Source of the DNA: Flavobacteriales bacterium
GTDB lineage: Bacteria; Bacteroidota; Bacteroidia; JACJYZ01
NCBI GenBank assembly: GCA_020435415.1
Contig: JAGQZQ010000006.1
Location: forward strand, 1 to 63,719
Reading direction: 5' to 3'
Length of the DNA stretch: 63,719 nt
Shown: positions 56,684 through 63,719 of the stretch, piece after piece
Layout of the letters: each line of letters begins with the position of its first letter
Position numbering within the stretch: position 1 is the first letter of the stretch
The notes under the pieces: model-generated
What the model saw: only the letters and a program-made list of their open reading frames with translations
Databases searched by the model: none
Told to the model about the DNA's origin: nothing
Program-made: the position numbers and the translations under genes

Positions 56684-58252
56684 TTAAGGCTGTGCCATGG
56701 TGAGGACGTACACACCGGAGCGGTGAACGACCGGTCCCAGTTTGTCCTGGAACATACATTCATCCGAACGATCGATGCGATAATCGTAAGGCAGAACGTG
56801 AGGTGATGTGTAGTTTTCACGATAGGATGCGGTAGCCTCCTCAAGGGCATTGCTTTCACCAACAGACATCACATCTACCTGATAAATAAGACTGAACTTC
56901 TCATACCACGGCAACAGAAAAAAAGGTTCATGGATGATCGCTTTATATCCGATCAGGGAGGACCGCTGCGTTTGACAGGCAAAGGATGAATTATCCGGAC
57001 TATATAGAAATACCGCATCCCTGGGTGTGTTATCCCTGATCCATTCGTGCATTTTGGTGAGATCTCCCAGAGGGTATCTTCCCACCTGATAACGCTCCTT
57101 CATACCGGCAACGGGTATATCTTCCGAGTTCAGCAACACCAATATCATCAGAACAACCGATACCAGCACCACGTTACGCAGGTAGGCCAGCATCGTGTAA
57201 AGGTGCCCGATCAGCTGGATCATTTTACTTAATACGATGCTGATCACCACACATGCGAGCAGATTCAGCCATATGGTTGTTTTGAACCATTGCAATTTAC
57301 CCGCCACCAACCATCCAACCTGCTCCAGCATCACATAGTATAATATAAGACCGAGAACAATGGTCCCCATCATCACCACGATTTTTTGCTTGTCGCCCTT
57401 TAAACGAAACAGATATAGCAACGGCAGGGTTGCAATGACCAATCCACCCAGCTTGTAGTAAGCCTTTGCCGGAAACAACGAAGGGATATAATGAAGGTGA
57501 TTTCTGAATACATATAGTATCTGATAGTAGAGGTCCTTATTATAAGGCACCGCATGAAAAAACTGACGGTAAAGGATGGGCATCAGCATTGGCGCAGATA
57601 CCAGTACAAACCACAGCAGGGTCTGCCAGGCCGTTCTCCAGCGATCATGCCTTTCCGTGATTAGATTTACGAACCAGAAGATCATGAACAATTGAAGGCC
57701 TACCAGAACCTGGAACAAAGATGCCAATCCCAGGAATACAGCCATCAATCGCCATTTCCGTTCGAAAAAAAACACGAACGCCCACATGGCCAGTGCCTTG
57801 GCAATGGTACTTGATATCAATGTCGGATACTGGATGTGATTGCCACCCACCGTGAACCCGTAAAAAATGATCAGTACCATCAGGGGGCTTATAAAAGGAG
57901 CGAGCCGGTCCAGACTCAACGCCGTAGTGATGCGCATGATTCCCCACGAACTAAAGGCAACGGATAACATGGTCAGGGTAAAGCAAACCACGCTCAAAGG
58001 CAGAACGGTGGACAAGGCATAAACAAGCAAAACATAGTAATGACGTATGGAAAATGCCTCGCGTGCGTAAGGGACAAAGTAGTCTCTGGTGAACAGGGTC
58101 GGATCTGCCTTCGCTAATACCAGCGGAAGGTGCTCTGCCTGGTCACCGGACATATATTCATACCCCCTCCACAGTAAAAATAAGCAGGCCACAAATAGGG
58201 AATAAATGAAAAATGTGCCCGAACTTTGAATATTGGGATTTTTGATCCGCAT
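56684..58252 (-). CDS. Polytopic membrane protein with C-terminal soluble domain, GT-C-like
   Basis: 522 residues from the ATG giving MRIKNPNIQSSGTFFIYSL. About ten to twelve helices are followed near residue 410 by a 110-residue soluble part (LTKMHEWIRDNTPRDAVFLYSPDNSSFACQTQRSSLIGYK). The first loop (DYFVPYAREAFSIRHYY) and the W-I-R-x-N-T-P-x-D-A stretch are seen in uncharacterised GT-C-like membrane proteins. I cannot name the function. It is divergent from the response regulator, and their promoter elements lie side by side. Confidence 0.75.
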   Translation of the reverse strand: MRIKNPNIQSSGTFFIYSLFVACLFLLWRGYEYMSGDQAEHLPLVLAKADPTLFTRDYFVPYAREAFSIRHYYVLLVYALSTVLPLSVVCFTLTMLSVAFSSWGIMRITTALSLDRLAPFISPLMVLIIFYGFTVGGNHIQYPTLISSTIAKALAMWAFVFFFERKWRLMAVFLGLASLFQVLVGLQLFMIFWFVNLITERHDRWRTAWQTLLWFVLVSAPMLMPILYRQFFHAVPYNKDLYYQILYVFRNHLHYIPSLFPAKAYYKLGGLVIATLPLLYLFRLKGDKQKIVVMMGTIVLGLILYYVMLEQVGWLVAGKLQWFKTTIWLNLLACVVISIVLSKMIQLIGHLYTMLAYLRNVVLVSVVLMILVLLNSEDIPVAGMKERYQVGRYPLGDLTKMHEWIRDNTPRDAVFLYSPDNSSFACQTQRSSLIGYKAIIHEPFFLLPWYEKFSLIYQVDVMSVGESNALEEATASYRENYTSPHVLPYDYRIDRSDECMFQDKLGPVVHRSGVYVLTMAQP

Positions 58253-58262
58253 GCCTCTCACA

Positions 58263-58281
58263 CAAAAGTAGCTTATTTTTG
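58263..58281. promoter_or_regulatory. Back-to-back -7 elements for two divergent genes
   Basis: TATTTTTG on the plus strand (58274-58281) fits TAnnTTTG 22 bp before the regulator start. TACTTTTG on the minus strand (58263-58270) fits it 10 bp before the membrane-protein start. The boxes are only 3 bp apart, so the two promoters would compete for polymerase. Confidence 0.5.
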
Positions 58282-58303
58282 CCATGCAACATCACGGCGG
58301 GAT

Positions 58304-59005
58304 ATGACACGAATATTACTGGTAGAAGATGAACCACACCTCAGAAAGACCCTGAAGGTGAACCTGGAGCTGGACGGCTACGAGGTAGTTCCCGTTGGAG
58401 ATGGCAAGGAAGCCATCCGCCTTTATCCGCAATCCCGGTTTGATCTGGTGATCCTGGATGTGATGATGCCGGGCGTGGATGGATACCACGTTTGCGAACA
58501 TATCCGGCTACGTGATAAAGAAACACCCATTCTTTTCTTAACGGCGAGAAATACCAGTCAGGATCGCGTACGCGGCCTCAAACTCGGAGGTGATGATTAC
58601 CTGGGAAAACCATTCGATCTCGAGGAACTCAAGATACGTATTCAGAAACTGTTGATGCGCAGGCAGCCCGCTTCAACAAACGAATCCAAACAGTTCAACA
58701 TCGGAGGGCACACTGTTCACTTCAACACCTTTGAAGTACATCGTTCAGACGGCAGCCACATTGCCCTCAGTCAAAAAGAAGTACTGCTGTTAAAACTCCT
58801 GACAGAAAGAAAAAACGAAGTGGTGTCCCGCGAAGAGATCCTGGAAAAGGTCTGGGGTTATGATGTGTATCCGTCGACAAGAACCATTGACAACCATATC
58901 GTTAACTTCAGAAAATACTTTGAGCCCAATCCAAGGCAACCCAAATACTTTCACTCGGTCAGAGGGGTGGGGTATAAATTCACACATGATGAAAAAGTTA
59001 ACTGA
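58304..59005 (+). CDS. OmpR/PhoB-family response regulator
   Basis: 233 residues from the ATG giving MTRILLVEDEPHLRKTL; a longer frame upstream overlaps the divergent promoter region. The receiver domain has the acidic pair VEDE, the phosphorylated Asp52 in LVILDVMMPG and Lys in LGKPFDLEEL. The C-terminal winged helix has VSREEILEKVWGYDVYPSTRTIDNHIVNFRKYFE and KYFHSVRGVGYKF. No histidine kinase gene is adjacent, so it is an orphan here. Target genes unknown. Confidence 0.93.
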   Translation: MTRILLVEDEPHLRKTLKVNLELDGYEVVPVGDGKEAIRLYPQSRFDLVILDVMMPGVDGYHVCEHIRLRDKETPILFLTARNTSQDRVRGLKLGGDDYLGKPFDLEELKIRIQKLLMRRQPASTNESKQFNIGGHTVHFNTFEVHRSDGSHIALSQKEVLLLKLLTERKNEVVSREEILEKVWGYDVYPSTRTIDNHIVNFRKYFEPNPRQPKYFHSVRGVGYKFTHDEKVN

Positions 59006-59015
59006 TCGTTGCCTG

Positions 59016-59046
59016 TTGTAAATCAAAACAGGGTTTTATATCTTTG
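59016..59046 (+). promoter_or_regulatory. Promoter of the cysteine operon
   Basis: TTG at 59016-59018 and TATCTTTG at 59039-59046, with 20 bp between them, match the Bacteroidota -33/-7 promoter form well. Transcription should begin near 59052, about 225 nt before the sulfite reductase start, leaving a long leader. Confidence 0.7.
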
Positions 59047-59073
59047 CGTTGCAGTCCATGATCGGGCAATTGC

Positions 59074-59202
59074 ATGAACATGAAAATCAACGTAATCCCA
59101 GCCATCACCCTGAATTCATTCAACGCTTGTTGTTGTATGTGTTGCTGCTGTACTGACGAGCAGAACAGGAATGGTGCCACCGGGATGCTAACAACCATAT
59201 AG
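59074..59202 (+). CDS. Poly-cysteine leader peptide of a predicted attenuator
   Basis: 42 codons from ATG 59074 (ATG 59080 is also in frame) to TAG 59200-59202. Residues 18-27 read ACCCMCCCCT: seven Cys codons, five TGT and two TGC, in eight positions. The ORF lies wholly in the untranslated leader of the sulfite reductase gene, and a strong terminator follows 20 bp after its stop. Ribosome stalling on these codons when Cys-tRNA is scarce would change folding of the RNA beyond. CTGCT in the Cys codons (59145-59149) can pair with AGCAG (59159-59163), and CAGGAA (59166-59171) can pair with TTCCTG (59229-59234) in the terminator arm. Confidence 0.75.
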   Translation: MNMKINVIPAITLNSFNACCCMCCCCTDEQNRNGATGMLTTI

Positions 59203-59221
59203 AACTATCCCAAACCTATAG

Positions 59222-59259
59222 AAGGCCTTTCCTGCTAACCCCGGAAAGGCCTTTTTTTT
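59222..59259 (+). terminator. Leader terminator (attenuator) in front of the sulfite reductase gene
   Basis: A perfect 11-bp stem (AAGGCCTTTCC, 59222-59232, with GGAAAGGCCTT, 59243-59253), a 10-nt loop and a run of eight T residues (59252-59259). It sits 17 nt before the ATG at 59277. The upstream response regulator stop is over 200 bp away with a promoter between, so it is better explained as a conditional terminator in the operon leader than as the end of the upstream gene. Confidence 0.9.
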
Positions 59260-59276
59260 GACTAAAACAACAAACC

Positions 59277-61391
59277 ATGCAAAGCTTCAGGACCGAACTT
59301 GAAAATCCCATCGTCGAAAAGGACATCATCGACCTTGAAAAGAAGATCCGTCAATTCAGGGAAGGAAAAATTGACGAAGAAAAATTTCGCAGTCTCAGAC
59401 TGGCCAGGGGGGTATATGGCCAGCGCCAACCTGGGGTGCAGATGGTACGGATCAAATTTCCATTCGGAAAGATCACCGTGGAGCAGTTCCGTCGCCTGTC
59501 TGATGTTTCCGATACGTTTTCAACAGGAAAGCTTCATCTGACCACCCGTCAGGATGTTCAGATTCATTACGTAAGTCTTGACAAGACCCCGGAACTCTGG
59601 GCGGAACTGGAGAAAGACGAAATCACCATCCGCGAAGCTTGCGGAAATACCGTACGTAACGTCACCGCATCTGCGCTCGCCGGCGTGGATGTGGATGAGC
59701 CGTTTGACGTGTCTCCATACGCTCATGGTATCTTCAGTTATTTTCTGAGAAAACCCTTCGGTCAGGACCTCGGAAGAAAATTCAAAATTGCCCTCTCATC
59801 TTCAGAAAAAGATACGGCCTATACTTTTATGCATGACCTGGGACTCATTCCTAAGATCCAAAACCAAAACGGTCAGGAAGTGAAAGGTTTTAAAGTAATG
59901 ATCGGGGGTGGCCTGGGCGCACAACCCTATCCCGCACTTGTGGCCTATGATTTCCTGCCGGAGGACGAAGTGATCCCACTCATCGAAGCGATCATCAGGG
60001 TTTTTGACCGCCATGGGGAAAGAGCACGCAGAAACAAAGCCAGGATCAAATACCTCGTCCATGAAATGGGATTGGATGCCTTTATGAAATTGGTTGCTGA
60101 TGAAAAACCAGCGCTGACTCATCAGAAGGTGCCTTTTGACCTGTCTCAATGGAAAGACGTAGGACCCGGACCAGACACCCTCCCCAACGGAGCCACGCCG
60201 GCGAATGAAGATAAATTCGAAGCCTGGAAGAAATCCAATGTGATAGCACAAAAACAACCCGGATTCTTTGCGGTTCAGGTAAAAATCCTTCTTGGAAACT
60301 TATCGACAAAAGAAGCCAGGGCCTTTGCAGATATCGTTCAGCAATATGCCGCCAACGACGTGCGCATTACGATCAACCAGGGTTTTGTGCTACGTTATGT
60401 TCGTGAACATGCATTGGTTCATGTTTTCAACGCACTCGAAGCACTTGGTTTTGCAGAGCCGGGATTTGACAGCGTAGCGGATATCACCGCCTGCCCCGGA
60501 ACCGATACCTGCAACCTGGGAATTTCCAACAGCACCGCCACAGCCGTTGAACTGGAACGGGTGATCAAGGAAGAATACCCCGACCTTATTTACAACAACG
60601 ACATCAAGATCAAGATCAGCGGATGCATGAATTCATGCGGACAGCACGGCCTGGCCCATATCGGTTTCCACGGAAGCTCGATCAAAAACGGCGAACATAC
60701 CCTACCCGCCCTTCAGCTGCTTCTCGGAGGAGGTATCGTAGGTGATGGTATCGGACGGTTTGCCGACAAGATCATTAAAGTGCCCAGCAAAAGAGCGCCT
60801 CAGGTGCTCAGAGATTTGCTCGACGATTATGACCGGAACGGAAATGATAACGAGCTTTTCAACGTGTACTACGACCGTCAGGGGAAAGATTATTTCTATC
60901 AGCTACTCAAAGAGCTTGGCAATAAGGAGACCGTGGAAGAGTCCGACTACATCGACTGGGGTAACAGCGACCGCTATAAACAAGAAGTGGGTGTGGGAGA
61001 ATGTGCCGGCGTCGTGATCGATCTTATCCAGACCCTGCTACTGGAAGCGGAAGAAAAACTGGACTGGGCCCAAGAAGCACTCGACCAGAATCTCGCCGCC
61101 GATTCCATGTACCATAGCTACAGTGCCCTGGTAAGTGGAGCCAAAGCCATCCTTACCGCGCAAGGCATAAAATGCAATACACAAACCGGAATCATCCGTG
61201 ATTTCCAGGAAAACTTCGTGGATACCGGAAAGATCAAAGTAGAGGGCGGATTTGAAGCACTCGCCCTGCGAATCAATAAGCAACAAGCCAGCATTGAACT
61301 GGCAGCGGAATACCTGAAAGAAGCGACCGATTTCCTTGCTTCACTGAAGGCCTTCCATCAACACAAAGAAAACAATGCCGCATCCGTCTGA
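59277..61391 (+). CDS. sir: Assimilatory sulfite (or nitrite) reductase, siroheme type, with C-terminal helical extension
   Basis: 704 residues. Two ferredoxin-like/SIR repeats are visible: GKLHLTTRQDVQIHYV with REACGNTVRNVTA, and VRITINQGFVLRYV. The 4Fe-4S/siroheme cysteines lie in ACPGTDTCNLG and SGCMNSCGQHG. It reduces sulfite to sulfide with six electrons. About 140 extra C-terminal residues (from VGVGECAGVVIDL on) are helical with HSYSALVSGAKAIL, resembling a HEPN-like domain. The adjacent siroheme and cysteine synthase genes favour sulfite over nitrite as substrate. First gene of the operon. Confidence 0.92.
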   Translation: MQSFRTELENPIVEKDIIDLEKKIRQFREGKIDEEKFRSLRLARGVYGQRQPGVQMVRIKFPFGKITVEQFRRLSDVSDTFSTGKLHLTTRQDVQIHYVSLDKTPELWAELEKDEITIREACGNTVRNVTASALAGVDVDEPFDVSPYAHGIFSYFLRKPFGQDLGRKFKIALSSSEKDTAYTFMHDLGLIPKIQNQNGQEVKGFKVMIGGGLGAQPYPALVAYDFLPEDEVIPLIEAIIRVFDRHGERARRNKARIKYLVHEMGLDAFMKLVADEKPALTHQKVPFDLSQWKDVGPGPDTLPNGATPANEDKFEAWKKSNVIAQKQPGFFAVQVKILLGNLSTKEARAFADIVQQYAANDVRITINQGFVLRYVREHALVHVFNALEALGFAEPGFDSVADITACPGTDTCNLGISNSTATAVELERVIKEEYPDLIYNNDIKIKISGCMNSCGQHGLAHIGFHGSSIKNGEHTLPALQLLLGGGIVGDGIGRFADKIIKVPSKRAPQVLRDLLDDYDRNGNDNELFNVYYDRQGKDYFYQLLKELGNKETVEESDYIDWGNSDRYKQEVGVGECAGVVIDLIQTLLLEAEEKLDWAQEALDQNLAADSMYHSYSALVSGAKAILTAQGIKCNTQTGIIRDFQENFVDTGKIKVEGGFEALALRINKQQASIELAAEYLKEATDFLASLKAFHQHKENNAASV

Positions 61392-62160
61392 ACCGGTAAA
61401 AGGTAAACTGACCATCCTCGGTGCTGGTCCGGGTGATCCGGAACTCATCACCCTGAAAGGTATCCGTGCATTGCGCAGCGCCGATGTGCTGCTGTACGAT
61501 GCCCTGGTCAATCCCGACTTGCTGGATCATGCACCCGCAAATAGTCAAAAGATTTATGTGGGAAAGAAAGCCGGCAACCACCGCTACAGCCAGGAAGAAA
61601 TTCATGCACTGATAAGTCACTTCGCACTTCAGGGTTTGCATGTGGTAAGACTCAAGGGCGGTGATCCTTTTGTATTCGGAAGAGGTCGTGAAGAATGGGC
61701 TTACGCTGCAACACTGGGGATCACCGTAGATGTAATACCGGGTATCAGCAGCAGCATCGCCGTACCGGAAGGTGCAGGGATACCACTCACCCACAGAAAA
61801 CTTGCTGAAAGTTTTTGGGTGGTGACCGGCACTACATCCGGGAACAAATTATCGGATGACCTCAGGCTGGCAGCCCAATCATCTGCTACCATCGTGATCC
61901 TGATGGGGCTGGGAAAGATACACGATATCGTCAGTCTTCTCGCATCTCATGGCAAATCGGATACCCCTGCCGCCGTTATATCTTCCGGCAGTACCTCCGA
62001 CGAAAAGGTCATCCTTGGAAAAGTAAATGACATCGCCGACAAGGTGCATGAGGCTGAGATCACATCACCTGCCATTATCGTTGTAGGCGATGTGGTGGCA
62101 CTTGCCGAGCCATCCGAATGGATCCGATTGGAGCAAACCATTAACGCAGAGGTCCGATGA
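61375..62160 (+). CDS. cobA: Uroporphyrinogen-III C-methyltransferase
   Basis: 261 residues; overlaps the reductase end by 17 bp. It adds two methyl groups to uroporphyrinogen III to give precorrin-2, the first step to siroheme. Motifs: LTILGAGPGDPELITLKG, ADVLLYDALVNPDLL, VVRLKGGDPFVFGRGREEW and VIPGISSSIAVPEGAGIPLTHR. It supplies siroheme for the reductase before it. The stop overlaps the next start by 4 nt. Confidence 0.96.
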   Translation: MPHPSEPVKGKLTILGAGPGDPELITLKGIRALRSADVLLYDALVNPDLLDHAPANSQKIYVGKKAGNHRYSQEEIHALISHFALQGLHVVRLKGGDPFVFGRGREEWAYAATLGITVDVIPGISSSIAVPEGAGIPLTHRKLAESFWVVTGTTSGNKLSDDLRLAAQSSATIVILMGLGKIHDIVSLLASHGKSDTPAAVISSGSTSDEKVILGKVNDIADKVHEAEITSPAIIVVGDVVALAEPSEWIRLEQTINAEVR

Positions 62161-62762
62161 ACATCCAGACGCAAGCCAGTCAGAATATACTCCTGCCGCT
62201 CTTCATGAAGCTGGACGGTCACCGCATTCTGGTGATAGGCGGTGGAAAGATCGGTCTGGAAAAGATCACCGCCATCCTGCGCAATGACCCTTCGGCCGCA
62301 CTGACGGTGGTTGCGCCGGAGATCCTTCCTGAGATCACCGAACTGTCTGCACAATACGACATCCGGCTTCACAATCGTCCGTTCGAAACGGATGACTTGA
62401 ACAGCATCTCGCTTGTATTCGCGGCCACAGGCCTGGCGGACGTCAACAAAATTATTCATGCAGAATCCAGAAAACGATCCATCCTGATCAACGTGGCGGA
62501 TACGCCCGCACTCTGCGATTTCTATATGTCTTCCATTGTGATAAAGGGAGACCTGAAGATCGCCATATCCACGAATGGAAAATCTCCTACGTTAGGAAAA
62601 CGTATGCGCGCATTCCTGGAAGAATGGCTGCCCGACAGCATCGGGGAAGTGATGGAACGCCTCCACCGTATCCGCAACAATATGAAGACGGATTTCGAAC
62701 AAAAAGTAACCGAATTAAATCGCCTGACAAAGGTGTTTGAAGAAAGTAACAAAGGATCATGA
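62157..62762 (+). CDS. Precorrin-2 dehydrogenase/sirohydrochlorin ferrochelatase (CysG N-terminal/Met8 type)
   Basis: 201 residues. An NAD-binding motif RILVIGGGKIGLEKI (about 23-37) opens the dehydrogenase domain, and LVFAATGLADVNKIIHAES and INVADTPALCDFYMSSIVIKGDLKIAISTNGKSPTLGKRMRAFLEEWLP match Met8/CysG-N proteins. It oxidises precorrin-2 and inserts iron to finish siroheme. Like a split CysG, it works together with the cobA product. 4-nt overlaps on both sides. Confidence 0.93.
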   Translation: MNIQTQASQNILLPLFMKLDGHRILVIGGGKIGLEKITAILRNDPSAALTVVAPEILPEITELSAQYDIRLHNRPFETDDLNSISLVFAATGLADVNKIIHAESRKRSILINVADTPALCDFYMSSIVIKGDLKIAISTNGKSPTLGKRMRAFLEEWLPDSIGEVMERLHRIRNNMKTDFEQKVTELNRLTKVFEESNKGS

Positions 62763-63700
62763 GCATTACCACGGCACATCAAAAAGATACGCTGGAACAC
62801 CGCCTGGCCACCCTGGCTCCGTTTGTGGGCCGTACCCCGCTCTTTCCCATTCAAAGGGCTTATCAGAAAGAGGGAGTCCGGATATTCGCCAAGCTCGAAT
62901 GGATGCAGATGGGTCAGAGTGTGAAGTCCAGACCCGGATTTCAGATCATTTCAGATGCCATTCTCGAAGGTCACCTGCGCCATGGCATGGGCTTGCTGGA
63001 TGCAACCAGCGGAAACACAGGAATTGCCTATGCCACCTTCGGTGCCGCATTGGGTATCCCGGTGACACTGTGCCTGCCGGAAAATGCCAGCGAAGAACGG
63101 AAGACCATCCTGCGCTCCCTCGGCGTGAACATCATTTTCACCTCACGCTTTGAAGGCACGGACGGCGCCCAGGAAAAAGCCAAGGAGATCGCAGCTGCCA
63201 ATCCGGAACAATATTTCTATGCGGACCAGTATGCAAACGACAACAACTGGAAAGCCCATTTTGAGCATACCGGACCGGAGATCATCGAGCAAACCGAAGG
63301 TCGGATCACGCATTTTGTAGCCGGACTGGGAACAACCGGAACGTTCACCGGAACCGGTAGAAAATTAAAGGAATGGAATCCCTCCACCCGCCTGATCGGA
63401 CTGCAACCCAATACCCCCATGCATGGCCTGGAAGGATGGAAACATTTGGAAACAGCCATCGTCCCGAAAATTTATGATCCGCTGGTTCCGGACGACATTC
63501 ATGAAGTGGATACCGCCGAATCTTATGAAGTGATCAAAAAAGTAGCAGCAGATGAAGGACTGCTCCTCAGTCCGTCGTCCGCCGCCAACCTGTTAGGCGC
63601 CATGAAGGTCGCTGACAGCATCAATGAAGGCGTGGTCGTAACGGTATTTCCGGACAATGGCGATAAGTATCAGGAGGTATTCAAAAATCTATTCGGATGA
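62759..63700 (+). CDS. cysM: Cysteine synthase, CysM-like
   Basis: 313 residues. A PLP enzyme that makes cysteine from O-acetylserine and sulfide. FVGRTPLFPIQR, the PLP-Lys in MQMGQSVKSRPGFQII, the phosphate-binding DATSGNTGIAYATFG and FVAGLGTTGTFTGTGRKL are all visible. The Lys region reads SVKSR where most family members have SxKDR, a form typical of CysM-like relatives. Last visible gene of the operon; it closes the path from sulfite to cysteine. Confidence 0.93.
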   Translation: MSITTAHQKDTLEHRLATLAPFVGRTPLFPIQRAYQKEGVRIFAKLEWMQMGQSVKSRPGFQIISDAILEGHLRHGMGLLDATSGNTGIAYATFGAALGIPVTLCLPENASEERKTILRSLGVNIIFTSRFEGTDGAQEKAKEIAAANPEQYFYADQYANDNNWKAHFEHTGPEIIEQTEGRITHFVAGLGTTGTFTGTGRKLKEWNPSTRLIGLQPNTPMHGLEGWKHLETAIVPKIYDPLVPDDIHEVDTAESYEVIKKVAADEGLLLSPSSAANLLGAMKVADSINEGVVVTVFPDNGDKYQEVFKNLFG

Positions 63701-63719
63701 GACTGAAGATTGAAGAACA

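Noticed and set aside
59128-59151. Cys run as a zinc-binding small protein
   Set aside because: The Cys residues are contiguous without CxxC spacing, the ORF sits in an operon leader and a terminator follows; attenuation fits better, though a metal-binding peptide is not fully excluded.
1-63719. tRNA, rRNA or insertion sequences
   Set aside because: Gaps between genes are short and none shows cloverleaf-like arms with a CCA-type end, ribosomal sequence, transposase motifs or terminal inverted repeats.

Overview
The window looks like chromosomal DNA of a free-living member of the Bacteroidota. Supporting signs are several secreted proteins with type IX secretion (T9SS) type A C-terminal sorting domains, PKD-rich surface proteins, TAnnTTTG-type -7 promoter elements, starts that do not depend on a Shine-Dalgarno sequence, a DUF4783 protein, and menaquinone synthesis by the futalosine route (MqnE). 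No rRNA, tRNA, insertion sequence, prophage or CRISPR array was seen. Genus cannot be decided from the sequence.

Layout. 1-347: tail of a polysaccharide flippase. 355-8720 (minus): secreted proteins, namely an M1 peptidase joined to a predicted outer-membrane barrel, a papain-like cysteine peptidase with a small secreted partner, and a metzincin metallopeptidase. 9049-11892: housekeeping genes (YihY, nadC, DUF4783, rlmH). 11917-37119: a large surface-polysaccharide locus with glycosyltransferases, polysaccharide deacetylases, a sulfotransferase, methyltransferases, asparagine synthase, an epimerase and, at its right end, a seven-gene minus-strand operon. That operon starts with the Wzm/Wzt ABC exporter; six genes from the ATPase onward are joined by 4-nt start/stop overlaps. 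37320-46838: one gene for a roughly 3170-residue surface protein with four tandem units of about 700 residues. 46927-53995: rdgB, a double-length Ddl-like ATP-grasp protein, a PASTA membrane protein, a T9SS cargo protein and an RluD-type pseudouridine synthase. 54044-58252: ssb paralogue, zinc-ribbon protein, mqnE, a minimal T9SS-tail protein and a polytopic membrane protein. 58304-59005: an orphan OmpR-type regulator.

59016-63700 is the most interesting part. It is a sulfite-to-cysteine operon: sulfite reductase, uroporphyrinogen-III methyltransferase, precorrin-2 dehydrogenase/ferrochelatase (both for siroheme) and cysteine synthase. It is preceded by a promoter, a 42-codon leader ORF with seven Cys codons in an eight-codon stretch, and a strong intrinsic terminator 17 nt before the sulfite reductase start. 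Short segments between the Cys codons and the terminator can pair in competing ways. I read this as a ribosome-mediated, cysteine-sensing transcription attenuator.

How the genes fit together. The polysaccharide locus probably makes a sulfated, methylated glycan exported by the ABC transporter, while the T9SS cargo proteins decorate the cell surface or are secreted. All functions are inferred from motifs and context; no search or computation was run.
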